A stretch of DNA of 64,000 nt from Nitrosococcus wardiae (GTDB lineage: Bacteria > Pseudomonadota > Gammaproteobacteria > Nitrosococcales > Nitrosococcaceae). Each line of letters opens with the position of its first letter. Position 1 is the stretch's first letter. Below are positions 16,978 through 26,091 of this stretch, piece by piece. Below the pieces are notes generated by a model. That model saw only the letters and a list, made by a program, of their open reading frames with translations. It had not been told where the DNA came from and ran no database searches. The position numbers and the translations under genes are program-made. The stretch covers positions 62,001 to 126,000 of the forward strand of contig NZ_CP038033.1 of the NCBI RefSeq assembly GCF_004421105.1, written 5' to 3'.

Positions 16978-17623
16978 GATGAAGCACTCTTTCCACCGCA
17001 ACCGCTTGGGCAAAGAGACGCTCAATAATGGCTTGATGAAGTTCCTCTGCCAGCCGATCCAGGCGACCTTCAAAGGTATTATCCACGCGTATGCGGTGGT
17101 CTTTGCTCACCACCTGCACCCCGCCACTGCAACTTAGGGGTTCGGGAGATAACCGGATATGCTTGCCCGGAACCGCCTCTGCCGCAAAAGCTTCCCAAGT
17201 TCCCTCAAGGCATTCCAGATCCTGCTGATTGAGCTCCGCAATAAGCTCTTCCTGCTCGATAGCGTTTGCCCCGGCCGCCAGTAGTCGCTGTAGTACGGGC
17301 AAATATTGTGGCTTCTCCGCGGCAAACGCTGCGAGCTGGTGGCGCAGAGCCTGAACCACGGCTTGCACCAATTCCCAGCGGAGACGATCTAACTTTCCCT
17401 GGAGCTTGAGTTCACTCGCTTGCACCCGCCGCCGATAGACCCGCTCCGCCATTGCTTTGGCCGCCAATATTTCCCGTTCTTCCCGGAGACGCAGACGCTC
17501 ATTGGTCTCTTCGATAATACGCTCTCGGCTCTGCCGCGCCCGGGATAAGTACTCTTCAGCCAAACGCTCGGCACGGGTCAGGAGGGCTGCCTCTAATGCT
17601 TCCACATTGGCCTCAGTGCTCAT
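16970..17623 (-). CDS. atpE: V/A-type ATPase subunit E (peripheral stalk)
   Basis: 217 residues. The long charged helix at about 10-90 and the C-terminal globular part (SCSGGVQVVSKDHRIRVDN, then FEGRLDRL) are typical of subunit E, which pairs with the coiled-coil G/H subunit to form the stator. The closing block (VRVDNTFEGRL type) is the best-conserved part of the family. It overlaps atpF by 4 bp and atpA by 8 bp. Confidence 0.9.
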   Translation of the reverse strand: MSTEANVEALEAALLTRAERLAEEYLSRARQSRERIIEETNERLRLREEREILAAKAMAERVYRRRVQASELKLQGKLDRLRWELVQAVVQALRHQLAAFAAEKPQYLPVLQRLLAAGANAIEQEELIAELNQQDLECLEGTWEAFAAEAVPGKHIRLSPEPLSCSGGVQVVSKDHRIRVDNTFEGRLDRLAEELHQAIIERLFAQAVAVERVLHHG

Positions 17624-18012
17624 TTTTTTTCCTCTAAGGCGCTTTGGCCCAGTACTTTAGTTACTAAATCTTCCACCGCAGGATGGTAATCGCCCGGTGC
17701 CTGCAAAGGGGGCACTTCAGTGATGATGATCCGCGGACTCTCTGCCCGCACCCGGCTGAGCCGTCCAGACTGACCACGGGAAAGTCCTGGCTCTAAGAGG
17801 ACTAATGCTTTTTCTTGACTTTTTTCCAATTCCTCTAGCAGCTTTTCCACATCGTCTTCAGTGGCATTGGGCCAAGTTTCAAAGCCAATTAAAGCAAAGC
17901 CTTCCGTGAGGGCGGGGCTTCCCATCACTATTAGGCGGGTGCCAACTTCCCCCTCCCCCGACGGCTCTAACTTAGGCTCCGTGCTAAACCTCAAAATTTC
18001 CTTCTTAGCCAT
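17620..18012 (-). CDS. atpF: V/A-type ATPase subunit F
   Basis: 130 residues, slightly longer than the usual 100-115 because of an N-terminal charged extension. It has a Rossmann-like core (RLIVMGSPALTEGFALIGFE, then KALVLLEPG and RIIITEVPP) as in other F subunits. F sits with D in the central rotor stalk and regulates activity. It follows atpK with no gap between the atpK stop and its ATG. Confidence 0.85.
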   Translation of the reverse strand: MAKKEILRFSTEPKLEPSGEGEVGTRLIVMGSPALTEGFALIGFETWPNATEDDVEKLLEELEKSQEKALVLLEPGLSRGQSGRLSRVRAESPRIIITEVPPLQAPGDYHPAVEDLVTKVLGQSALEEKK

Positions 18013-18465
18013 TTAGATCTTACCTAGCATGAGGATAGTGACCACCACCCCATAAATCGCTATCCCTTCCGCTAGACCTAGATAAATAAGGGTACGCCCA
18101 AACAATTCCGGTTTCTCGGAGATTGCGGCCAATGCTGAAGCGCCTACCGTCCCCACGGCATAGGCTGCAGCCACGGTAGCCACTGCGGTAGGCAGACCCA
18201 CCGCCAAAAGAGCAAGCCCCATTCCCATGGAAATTTCCGGGGGTGCCGCTGCAGCGCTCTCTACCTCCTGAGCCATGGCATCCCCCATGGCTAGAAACAA
18301 GAGGCCGACTTGGGCAGCCATGAAAGTGAACAAATTCATCCCTATGGCGCCGCCCCACCAGCGCGGCACCACAAGCTCTCGGCTTCGCGGGCGTATGACA
18401 TAAAACACCCCCACTCCCACTAAAACGATGAGACTTAAACTCATCAAAGCAATTAGCCAATACAT
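18013..18465 (-). CDS. atpK: V/A-type ATPase membrane rotor subunit K (proteolipid)
   Basis: 150 residues with four hydrophobic spans. The second hairpin is normal, with the ion-binding Glu in LGLAEGIAIYG and a polar loop ISEKPELFGR. The first hairpin is degenerate and carries no matching carboxylate, so each protomer has one site. When aligned with the Na+-binding subunit of Enterococcus hirae (NtpK), the glutamine at its position 110 is replaced here by Val (AVGTVG), so the canonical Na+ ligand set is incomplete. H+ coupling is therefore more likely, but this is an inference. Confidence 0.88.
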   Translation of the reverse strand: MYWLIALMSLSLIVLVGVGVFYVIRPRSRELVVPRWWGGAIGMNLFTFMAAQVGLLFLAMGDAMAQEVESAAAAPPEISMGMGLALLAVGLPTAVATVAAAYAVGTVGASALAAISEKPELFGRTLIYLGLAEGIAIYGVVVTILMLGKI

Positions 18466-18491
18466 GGTTACTCCCTTTTAAAAATCAGAAA

Positions 18492-20471
18492 CTATTTTGG
18501 AATCGCCAATGTCAGCGGTTGAAATGCCCGGCCGTCACCGCTGAAAAATCGAGAAAATCCCTCGTAATATTCCAAGCGTAACACCTGGATAGCCACGATA
18601 GCCCCCTCCAGAATCAAAATAAAAAGATTGCCCAACACTATCGTGATCCAATGACCTGCGGGCTCCATCGTACGGGCCAAGGCAAATACAGCCAGCGCCA
18701 ACGCCACATGATTCAAGCTAAAGGCCGCTACCCGAAGAAAAGAAAGGGTATTAGCAAAATAGCTCATTAACATCTCCAAACTCTCGATGAGCACCACCAA
18801 TATCCTTCCCATACCGGGGACTTGGACCTGATGCCACTGATATCCCCACAGGGCAAGAAGGGGCAGTAGAATGGCCGTTGCCTCCGCTGACCCGAATAAT
18901 CCCTCCGTCCAGCGGAACGCCCCATAGAGGACACTTAAATATATCAAGCACCCTGCAAATCCCCGCCCGCCTAACAGGGCCTCAGCATAACGCCCCGCTG
19001 CTAAACGGTTGCGAATCCCAATGCCGGTCACCAGCAGAATAAAGCCCACCCCCCAAAAAAGGGCCACCTCAAGCATCCGTTGAGGGTTAGACAAAGGCGC
19101 CATCCAGAGGGGGGGAATAACCGCTTCATACCCAAAAACGCTGCCATATAAAAAGCCAAAGAAACAGGATGAGACCCCTAAGGAGAGTACCAAAGGAGCG
19201 TAACTCCCCAGCCGGTGGCGGTACCCCCAACCGACCGCCAGCAGAGTTGCCCCATGACCCACATCGCCAAACATCATGCCAAACATGGCAATGAAGGTCA
19301 GAGCAAACAGCCAGGAAGGATCTAATTCACCGTAGCGGGGCACACCGTAGTTATGCACCAATTTTGTAAAAGGCTGGAGCCAAGGGGGAGAACGTACCAA
19401 AGAAGGTACTATCAGTTGCTCCTCTAGGGCCGGATCTCGGGTTTCTAGGACAAAAGGCTTCCCAAACCGTTTTTGTAAGGCTTCTTGCAAAAGGCCTATC
19501 TCTTCCGTAGGCACCCAACCTTGAACTGTTGCCAGCCCCCCTCGGCCGCGCAGAGCAAGAGAATCGCCTAACATTGCATAAGGGGCTGCAAGGACAAGCT
19601 TTTGTGCCCCCTCAAGCAACGCCCGCTCATGTTTTTTACACAGGGATTCAGTCTCCCGGGCCAATGCCAGGCGTTCTTCCTGGAGGCGCTGGCGCTGTGC
19701 TCTCAGCCGCTGGCGAACCCTTTGAGGATGATCTTGAAATTCGGGGGGCAGTTGGAGCGGGCGGTAGGCGGCCGCCCGGAGCACGCTTTGGACTTGCCGC
19801 TCATTTCCCTTCACCCCTGCAAGCACCACCAATGCCGTAGCCTCAGAGCCGGCAAAAGGCTTGAGGATATAGCCCGCAATGCCTATGGCTTCCTGGAGCC
19901 TTTTGAGATTACTTTTAGGGATAGCGCCAAGCCGGACATCTAAAAATTGCAGCTCACCCTGCAACAATCCCAAATTCACATCCAGTTGGGCATAGGTATC
20001 CAGGGTCTTGTCCAGTTGGGTGACGGCGCGGATCTCCTCGTCCAACTGGCGCCCCTTTTCCGCTAACTGGGCGCAACGGCGCCACAGCTCCCCTAACCAG
20101 TCATTGAGTGCGGCCAATTCCGACTCGCTAACGAGCTGCATCTTCTCTGGGGGGAGATGGATGTTAACGCCCAGATATTCCCCCACCTTTTGCAGGCGCA
20201 ACCGGGTCCTAGAGAACAACTCCTGATAATTGGCGGCGGGACGCTCTGGCAAACTCTCCCCTTCGGCAGGAAAGGATTCTGGGTTGAACACTCCACTCTC
20301 TGCTAAGACGATGGCAGCGGCCGGAGCCTCTTCCTTGAGCATATAAAGGGTGACCCGCTGCATGGGTAACGGTGTAAACGTAAACATCCCCCAGAGGATC
20401 TCCCAGGCTACCCAAGCCTTTTCTTTGAGCATATGAAGGGTGATCCGCTGCATCGGTAACGGTGTAAGCAT
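18492..20471 (-). CDS. atpI: V/A-type ATPase subunit I (stator membrane subunit, a)
   Basis: 659 residues if started at the ATG at 20471. The soluble N-half is followed by about seven membrane spans from residue 380, with the family block FGFLYGSVFGYE and the essential Arg in SFLRVAAFSLNHVALA. The first 28 residues come from a 90-bp duplication: TPLPMQRITLHMLKE is repeated as TPLPMQRVTLYMLKE. The internal ATG at 20387 also has a copy of the upstream ribosome-binding region (GGGAG), so a 631-residue form is possible and matches normal family length better. Subunit I forms the ion half-channels with ring K. Confidence 0.92.
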   Translation of the reverse strand: MLTPLPMQRITLHMLKEKAWVAWEILWGMFTFTPLPMQRVTLYMLKEEAPAAAIVLAESGVFNPESFPAEGESLPERPAANYQELFSRTRLRLQKVGEYLGVNIHLPPEKMQLVSESELAALNDWLGELWRRCAQLAEKGRQLDEEIRAVTQLDKTLDTYAQLDVNLGLLQGELQFLDVRLGAIPKSNLKRLQEAIGIAGYILKPFAGSEATALVVLAGVKGNERQVQSVLRAAAYRPLQLPPEFQDHPQRVRQRLRAQRQRLQEERLALARETESLCKKHERALLEGAQKLVLAAPYAMLGDSLALRGRGGLATVQGWVPTEEIGLLQEALQKRFGKPFVLETRDPALEEQLIVPSLVRSPPWLQPFTKLVHNYGVPRYGELDPSWLFALTFIAMFGMMFGDVGHGATLLAVGWGYRHRLGSYAPLVLSLGVSSCFFGFLYGSVFGYEAVIPPLWMAPLSNPQRMLEVALFWGVGFILLVTGIGIRNRLAAGRYAEALLGGRGFAGCLIYLSVLYGAFRWTEGLFGSAEATAILLPLLALWGYQWHQVQVPGMGRILVVLIESLEMLMSYFANTLSFLRVAAFSLNHVALALAVFALARTMEPAGHWITIVLGNLFILILEGAIVAIQVLRLEYYEGFSRFFSGDGRAFQPLTLAIPK

Positions 20472-20508
20472 CTGCTAGAGAACCTCCCAGGCTACCGAGC
20501 CATGCCAC
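20335..20508 (-). repeat. 90-bp tandem duplication across the atpC-atpI junction
   Basis: Copy 1 at 20335-20424 and copy 2 at 20425-20508 match closely, with a 6-bp deletion in copy 2 and scattered substitutions. The unit runs from the atpC stop region, through a GGGAG ribosome-binding site and an ATG, to about codon 16 of atpI. The old atpC stop codon is read through in frame inside the extended atpI. Confidence 0.9.
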
Positions 20509-21646
20509 CAGCAAGGGACTGAAAAGTCTTTCCCTCTCTGAAGCTAGCACTGTCATCAGTAAGCCACACGGCCTGACGGATGAGGTGAGGCGCAAGCTGC
20601 AAGGTGCGGCCTTTGATGACCCCATAAAGATGTAATAACTCTTTTTCCCGAAGAAACAGATAGGCTAATGCCCGACCCAGATTGAAACGAGTGCGTTTCA
20701 GAATAAATCGGGCGACTCCCAGTAAGTGTTTTCCCAGCCTGTCCTCCACCTCGGAAGCTGAAATGGCTCCTGCAACCAAAGGTTCTAGGGGAGCCGGCAC
20801 CCGGCGCAGCGCTTCTTCGAAATTTTCTGCACCCACCAGGGCCAGCAAATGTGAGCTGCTTAGATAATAGCCACCAGGACACAGCAGAAAATAAGTCAGA
20901 GGAGAGGCAAGGCGGTAAGCAAACCGGTAGCGCAATAGCCACACCAAGTTGATTTTGTCAATAAGATGGCCGACCAATGGCTGCAGGTAGTAGTGGTCTA
21001 GTTCCTCCTGGATAGCCTTCATCCGCTGATCCAACCCGGCATAGTATTCTCTATCGATAGTGGCCTCGATAAGAAACAGTTCCCGATCTTCCCCATGGTG
21101 GGGCAATTCATAGCGTTCTCCATAGACAGATCGGGCTTGGTGCGCAATACCAGCATAAGGCGTTCTCTCTAAACAACCCAGCATCTCTTGGGCATCCTCA
21201 GCATCCATAAGCGCGTTCAAGGGCAATGCTGTCATGGCACCGATATCTATAAAATCGGCTTGGATCGCCTCCTTAGAACGCCCGGTCAACTTCCCGCGGA
21301 CCACAGCTTTCAGATTACCTATCTCAAAACGGCGTAGCCAATAGCTCACCAGTTCTTGGGCTTCACTGTCCAGGGGGCGAATAAGCCGCTGGGCTTCTAC
21401 CAACAAGGTATCGACCAACCCCTGCTCTAAAGAGCGGTCCTCCATCTCCTCCAGGGAAATCGTTTCTAATCCAGCGGCACGTAGCAAAACCGTGGCATCT
21501 GTGACCGATTGCTCCACCAACTCTTGCAGTTGTCCTGCTGACAGGAGACGCCCGGAGAGGGCCGAGACTAAGGTATTTAAATAAGCGTAGCGGGCAACAG
21601 TGGCTATCGACGGGCTCTTAGGGGCAGTTAAGAGAGAGCGGTACAT
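20492..21646 (-). CDS. atpC: V/A-type ATPase subunit C (AC39 type, rotor-to-ring coupler)
   Basis: 384 residues, of the AC39/ntpC family: all-helical, with ARYAYLNTLVSALSGRLLS at the start and AYRLASPLTYFLLCPGGYYL in the third repeat-like unit. It sits as a funnel between the D/F stalk and the K ring. Its start lies only 3 bp after the upstream stop (21650). The end overlaps the 90-bp duplication described for atpI. Confidence 0.88.
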   Translation of the reverse strand: MYRSLLTAPKSPSIATVARYAYLNTLVSALSGRLLSAGQLQELVEQSVTDATVLLRAAGLETISLEEMEDRSLEQGLVDTLLVEAQRLIRPLDSEAQELVSYWLRRFEIGNLKAVVRGKLTGRSKEAIQADFIDIGAMTALPLNALMDAEDAQEMLGCLERTPYAGIAHQARSVYGERYELPHHGEDRELFLIEATIDREYYAGLDQRMKAIQEELDHYYLQPLVGHLIDKINLVWLLRYRFAYRLASPLTYFLLCPGGYYLSSSHLLALVGAENFEEALRRVPAPLEPLVAGAISASEVEDRLGKHLLGVARFILKRTRFNLGRALAYLFLREKELLHLYGVIKGRTLQLAPHLIRQAVWLTDDSASFREGKTFQSLAGGMAR

Positions 21647-21649
21647 ACC

Positions 21650-21982
21650 CTAAGGATAAGCAGCAGGATCGAGCAGGCTGGCTAGAACTATCTCGCTAGC
21701 TTCGCCCTTGCGCTCCTTGGCCAACGCCTCAAGCTGCCTTTCTCGCTCCTCATAGCGCCGGGTCAATTCACTAATGGTTTGCTCTGCCCGCTTTTCGGCC
21801 CTGGTCACAAAAGATTGCTGAATTTCTGGGATACGGCTGGCAAAGCGCTCTTCCGCCCGACGGGCTTCAGCAAGCGCTTGCTGGATTATCTTATCCCGCT
21901 CCTGGCTGGCTTGATCCACTAATGCCTGGGCGCGCACCTCTGCTTCCAGGAGGCGCTTCAAGGTCTCTTTTGCCCCGTCCAT
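21650..21982 (-). CDS. V/A-type ATPase stator coiled-coil subunit (G/H)
   Basis: 110 residues from the ATG at 21982, which has a GGAGAG site; the frame is open to 22057 but without a good start. Nearly all of it is a charged coiled coil with repeated AEARRAEERF and KRAEQTISELTRRYEE patterns, as in the G or H subunit that pairs with E in the peripheral stalk. It is the first gene of the operon, giving the order G/H-C-I-K-F-E-A-B-D. Confidence 0.82.
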   Translation of the reverse strand: MDGAKETLKRLLEAEVRAQALVDQASQERDKIIQQALAEARRAEERFASRIPEIQQSFVTRAEKRAEQTISELTRRYEERERQLEALAKERKGEASEIVLASLLDPAAYP

Positions 21983-22020
21983 CAACTCTCCTTCAATTTT
22001 TATGTAAGCTCCTATCTCGC

Positions 22021-22716
22021 CTAGGATAAAGAGGGTGAAAGATGCCGTTGGAACCACTCACCAGCTAGCCGCGCCACCTCCTCTAACTTACCAAGCTCTT
22101 CAAAGAGATGGGTAGCCCCAGGAACAATTTCTATACAATACTCTGCCTGTAGCGGTTGGGTAGCCTGCAACGATTGAATGGCTTCCTGATTTAATTTCAC
22201 TACTGGCGCATCATCACCGCCCACGATAAGCAAGGTTGGAGCAGTTACCCGAGGCAATGCCTCTCCAGCCAGATCAGGCCGCCCCCCACGGGAAACCACC
22301 GTCTTTATCAACGTCGGTCGCTCCGCGGCTGCCATTAATGCCGCCGCCGCCCCCGTACTGGCGCCAAACAAGCCAATCCGAAGGTTCTGTAACTCCGGCT
22401 GTTGCTTGACCCAATCCAGAGTGCTAATGAGCCGCTCAGCCAATAAGTCGATGTTAAAACGTAAACGCCCAGTTTGCTGGTCAACCTCTTGCTCCTCGGG
22501 GGTTAGGAGGTCAAACAACAACGTAGCCAACCCGGCCCCATTAAGGGTTTCCGCCACTAAGCGGTTACGGGGACTCAAACGGCTACTCCCACTGCCATGG
22601 GCGAAAATAACAAGCCCCGAAGCTCCCCCTTTAGGGATAGCCAGATCCCCCTCCAAGGAAATTTCGCCTGCTTGTATTTGCATAGGACGGGCTTGAACTG
22701 AGGTTGGATTTCCCAT
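22021..22716 (-). CDS. Alpha/beta hydrolase (dienelactone hydrolase type)
   Basis: 231 residues from the ATG at 22716 behind GGGAGG. The fold is marked by VIFAHGSGSSRLSPRN (oxyanion region), the nucleophile elbow GASTG with Ser, VGGDDAPV (acid) and ATHLFEE (His). Substrate unknown. Genes of this type are often next to, or fused with, a phosphoribosyltransferase like the one just upstream. It ends 38 bp before the stator gene, so it may lead the ATPase transcript. Confidence 0.85.
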   Translation of the reverse strand: MGNPTSVQARPMQIQAGEISLEGDLAIPKGGASGLVIFAHGSGSSRLSPRNRLVAETLNGAGLATLLFDLLTPEEQEVDQQTGRLRFNIDLLAERLISTLDWVKQQPELQNLRIGLFGASTGAAAALMAAAERPTLIKTVVSRGGRPDLAGEALPRVTAPTLLIVGGDDAPVVKLNQEAIQSLQATQPLQAEYCIEIVPGATHLFEELGKLEEVARLAGEWFQRHLSPSLS

Positions 22717-22764
22717 GGGCACCTCCCAATTAATTACAAATTACCATACACACTAGGAACTCAA

Positions 22765-23424
22765 TCACTCCTGCTTCCTCTGCTGCCAAGCACGGGTGAG
22801 CAGATCACGTACTTCCTCATCGCTGGTCTGGGAAAAATCCTCATACCATTTGCCAATAGCAAGAAAAGGCTCGGGAGTAGCAAGACAGATAACTTCATCA
22901 GCTTCAGCTCGGAGGTTTTCCACCGTATCGGCTGGTGCCACCGGCACGCCGATCACAATTCGCCCCGGTTGCCGTTGCCGTAAGGCCAATACCGCTGCCC
23001 GCATGGTGGCTCCCGTAGCCAAACCATCATCAATCAAAATAACGCAGCGATTGCGAACCTCAGGTATCGGCCGATGGCCTCGATAGGCTTGCTCCCGACG
23101 CTCAAGCTCCTTTTTCTCCCGACTTGCCACCCCATCGATAGCACTGTCCGAAATCCTTAAACTTTCCGCAAGATCCTGATTTAAATACGTTATTCCACCG
23201 CTTGCTATGGCGCCCATGGCCAATTCTTCCTGACCGGGCACCCCTAACTTGCGCACGAGCATCAGATCTAGAGGCGCGGCTAGTACCTGCGCAACCTCAA
23301 AAGCCACCGGCAATCCGCCACGAGGCAATGCGAGGATGAGAACATCGGTACGCCCTGCATAGGGCTTAAGGGCATCCGCCAATAATCGTCCTGCTTCGAC
23401 CCGATTTTTAAAAGGTAATTGCAT
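22765..23424 (-). CDS. Type I phosphoribosyltransferase-domain protein
   Basis: 219 residues. The PRPP-binding loop [15 protein letters not shown] and the early [15 protein letters not shown] segment mark the PRTase fold. A basic/acidic helical insert ([16 protein letters not shown]) lies before the PRPP loop, as in the stand-alone family found with dienelactone hydrolases. The nucleobase or other acceptor is unknown. It is 48 bp upstream of the hydrolase gene on the same strand and probably co-transcribed. Confidence 0.82.
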   Translation of the reverse strand: MQLPFKNRVEAGRLLADALKPYAGRTDVLILALPRGGLPVAFEVAQVLAAPLDLMLVRKLGVPGQEELAMGAIASGGITYLNQDLAESLRISDSAIDGVASREKKELERREQAYRGHRPIPEVRNRCVILIDDGLATGATMRAAVLALRQRQPGRIVIGVPVAPADTVENLRAEADEVICLATPEPFLAIGKWYEDFSQTSDEEVRDLLTRAWQQRKQE

Positions 23425-23441
23425 AGTGGCACCCTCACTCT

Positions 23442-23597
23442 TTAAGTATCTTAGTGAAAGTTTTGAAGTACTCCTGGAGCGAGCCGGTAGTGTGGAGCCA
23501 AGGGACAGGGAAGTCTCCCCAAACCCTTTTTTCAGGGAGGAAAAACGGGTTTGGGGAACACCACCGGCTCGCTCCTAAAACACCTCATATTTTATTC
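23442..23597. repeat. Dispersed repeat, copy 1
   Basis: Left flank TTAAG-ATCT-AGTGAAAGTTTTGAAGTA (split here by variable bases), inverted arms GGAGCGAGCC (23476-23485) and GGCTCGCTCC (23566-23575), and right flank TAAAACACCTCATAT. The core has a second hairpin, CCCCAAACCC/GGGTTTGGGG (23517-23556). Copy 2 is at 33484-33617; its flanks have the same orientation but its core is reversed. Confidence 0.85.
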
Positions 23598-23696
23598 ATA
23601 GGTACTTAACATCCTTGAATACCGCTTAGTGCTAATACAAATAGCCTTTAATTTAGTCACCTTCAATTTAAAGTATAGAAGCTCCCAGCAGGTAGA

Positions 23697-23922
23697 ATGG
23701 AAATCATCGCTACCCTAGGGAAGGAATCACCGTTGATGCCAAGGCGGGTAAACCTTGGCAACCACTGCCAGCCCCTATGGCACGACTGGGGGGCCGGCTG
23801 GCGGCGTTATTCCTCCTGGAGGGGGGACCAGGACATCGTCACGCCCTTGCCATCCCGCCCACTAGCCACACACAATGGGGCACATCCTACTGCCGTTTCT
23901 AGGATAATAAGCTTATTCCTAG
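23697..23922 (+). other. Structured non-coding stretch upstream of nadE
   Basis: Three hairpins lie in a row: TGCCAAGG/CCTTGGCA (8 bp, 23737-23760), GCCAGC/GGCTGGC type (23767-23802) and a near-palindrome CTAGG-AATAAGCTTATT-CCTAG (23899-23922). No good ribosome-binding site or conserved frame is visible. It does not match a riboswitch I know. It could be a 5' leader of nadE or a decayed mobile element. Confidence 0.35.
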
Positions 23923-23994
23923 GGTTACTTATGGGCAGAGGCGTGGCACAATGGTCCTGCGCTTCGCTCAAATTGCCGGCATATTCAATAAGAC

Positions 23995-26064
23995 ATGAGC
24001 AGAAAAAACACCTTTTTTAACCTTTATTACCACAATTTTATTCGCGCTGCGGTGGCAGTTCCTAAGTTGCAGGTTGCTGATCCCGCATTTAATGCCAAAG
24101 AGACGCAAACTTTGCTGCAGCAAGCCGCCGAGCATAAATGCCTGCTGAGCCTCTTTCCAGAACTAGGACTTTCCGCCTACTCCTGTGATGATCTTTTCCA
24201 GCAACAAGTGTTATTGGATGAATGCCAGCAAGCTCTCGGTCAAATACTCAAACACTCCCAAAAACTCCCTATCATTGGTATCGTGGGCCTGCCGCTGCAA
24301 GTCGATAACTTACTTTTCAACTGTGCCGCAGTGTTTTACCAAGGCCGTCTCTTAGGCGTAGTGCCCAAAACCTATTTACCTAATTACCGGGAATTCAACG
24401 AGTTACGTCAGTTTACCCCCGCTGACTATGCCCTACGGGAGAGCATCCACCTTTGTGGCCAAAAGGATGTGCCCTTCGGTAACCGCCTCCTGTTTCAGGT
24501 TGAAGAACAACCCCTCTTCACCTTCTATATCGAAATCTGCGAAGATTTATGGTCTCCCATTCCACCTTCTTCCTATGCAGCCCTGGCCGGAGCAACCGTG
24601 CTTATCAACCTTTCCGCTTCTAACGTTACTGTGGGAAAAGCCGATTACCGCCGCCTCTTAGTCAATAGTCAATCTAGCCGCTGCCTAGCCGCTTACCTCT
24701 ACACCGCTGCGGGGATTGGCGAATCCACCACAGACTTGGCCTGGGATGGCCATGGGATGATCTATGAGAACGGGACCTGTCTAACCGAAACTCAACGCTT
24801 CCGCTATAGTTCCCAACTGGTCATGGGCGATATCGACTTGGACCGCCTGCAACAGGATCGAATGCGCCAAAACAGCTTTGGCCAAACTCGTTACCGCCAT
24901 AAAGACGGGCTGGCAACCTTCCGGACCATCCGCTTCTCGGCGCCCCTTCCTGGTCAGGAAAAAATCTTGCTCCAACGATTCTATGAACGCTTTCCCTATG
25001 TTCCCAGCGACCCTGTGGGCCGTGATCAGCGCTGCCAAGAGGTTTATGAAATCCAAGTACAGGGATTGGTCAAGCGGCTTCAAGCGACTGGCTTGGATAA
25101 GGTGATCATCGGCATTTCCGGAGGACTTGATTCTACCCAGGCCCTGCTCGTCTGCGCCCACGCCATGGATGTGATGAAGCTACCTCGTACTCAGGTGCTG
25201 GCCTATACCATGCCCGGGTTTGCCACCAGCAAACAAACTTTGCAACAAGCGCGACGGCTTATGGCCGCCATCGGCTGCCAGGCCCATGAAATCGACATTC
25301 GCCCGAGTTGCATACAAATGTTGAAGGATATCGGCCATCCTTATGCCCAGGGCGAGCCCGTCTATGATGTGGCTTTTGAGAATGTGCAGGCCGGGGAACG
25401 AACCAGCCATCTATTCCGGCTCGCTAATCTTCATGGGGCACTCGTGGTAGGCACGGGTGATGCAAGTGAATTAGCATTGGGCTGGTGCACCTATGGAGTT
25501 GGGGATCACATGGCCCATTACCACGTCAATGCCAGCGTACCTAAGACACTTATTCAATATATAGTGGGCTGGCTCGCCAAAAGCCAACAACTAGGAACAG
25601 AGACGAGTAGCATCCTGGAAGAAATACAGGAAACCGAGATAAGTCCGGAACTTATCCCCCACGAGAACAATGAACAGCCTATCCAGTGCTCCGAGGATGT
25701 CATTGGGCCTTATCAACTCCAGGATTTTCATCTTTATTACACCTTGCGCTTCGGTTATACGCCTCCCAAAATCGCCTTCCTTGCCTGGTCTGCTTGGCAC
25801 GACCGGACTCGCGGCACCTGGCCTGATATTCCAAAGGCCCAACGCAATCAATACGAGCTTACCGAGATTAAGCGCTGGCTGGGGGTCTTTCTGGAGCGGT
25901 TCTTCAAGTTCAGCCAATTCAAACGCAGTTGTCTGCCCAATGGACCCAAGGTCGGCTCCGGGGGAGCTTTATCACCCCGGGGCGATTACCGCGCCCCCAG
26001 CGACAGTGAGGCCCGTGCCTGGCTCGCCCAACTTGAGCAAATCCCTAACAATATTGCTGATTAG
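23995..26064 (+). CDS. nadE: Glutamine-dependent NAD+ synthetase
   Basis: 689 residues, the two-domain form. The nitrilase-like glutaminase domain holds Glu (FPELGLSAYS), Lys (VVPKTYLP) and Cys (YIEICEDLW). The synthetase domain holds the P-loop IGISGGLDSTQALLV and the GTGDASELALGW segment. It makes NAD+ from deamido-NAD+ using glutamine nitrogen and ATP in the cytoplasm. It starts at 23995 after a structured leader and stands alone; the next gene is convergent. Confidence 0.95.
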   Translation: MSRKNTFFNLYYHNFIRAAVAVPKLQVADPAFNAKETQTLLQQAAEHKCLLSLFPELGLSAYSCDDLFQQQVLLDECQQALGQILKHSQKLPIIGIVGLPLQVDNLLFNCAAVFYQGRLLGVVPKTYLPNYREFNELRQFTPADYALRESIHLCGQKDVPFGNRLLFQVEEQPLFTFYIEICEDLWSPIPPSSYAALAGATVLINLSASNVTVGKADYRRLLVNSQSSRCLAAYLYTAAGIGESTTDLAWDGHGMIYENGTCLTETQRFRYSSQLVMGDIDLDRLQQDRMRQNSFGQTRYRHKDGLATFRTIRFSAPLPGQEKILLQRFYERFPYVPSDPVGRDQRCQEVYEIQVQGLVKRLQATGLDKVIIGISGGLDSTQALLVCAHAMDVMKLPRTQVLAYTMPGFATSKQTLQQARRLMAAIGCQAHEIDIRPSCIQMLKDIGHPYAQGEPVYDVAFENVQAGERTSHLFRLANLHGALVVGTGDASELALGWCTYGVGDHMAHYHVNASVPKTLIQYIVGWLAKSQQLGTETSSILEEIQETEISPELIPHENNEQPIQCSEDVIGPYQLQDFHLYYTLRFGYTPPKIAFLAWSAWHDRTRGTWPDIPKAQRNQYELTEIKRWLGVFLERFFKFSQFKRSCLPNGPKVGSGGALSPRGDYRAPSDSEARAWLAQLEQIPNNIAD

Positions 26065-26091
26065 GGACTCTTCAAAAGGCTCGCGGCCTTC

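Noticed and set aside
23697-24020. 107-codon frame overlapping the start of nadE
   Set aside because: No ribosome-binding site, odd composition, strong hairpins inside it and overlap with the true nadE start.
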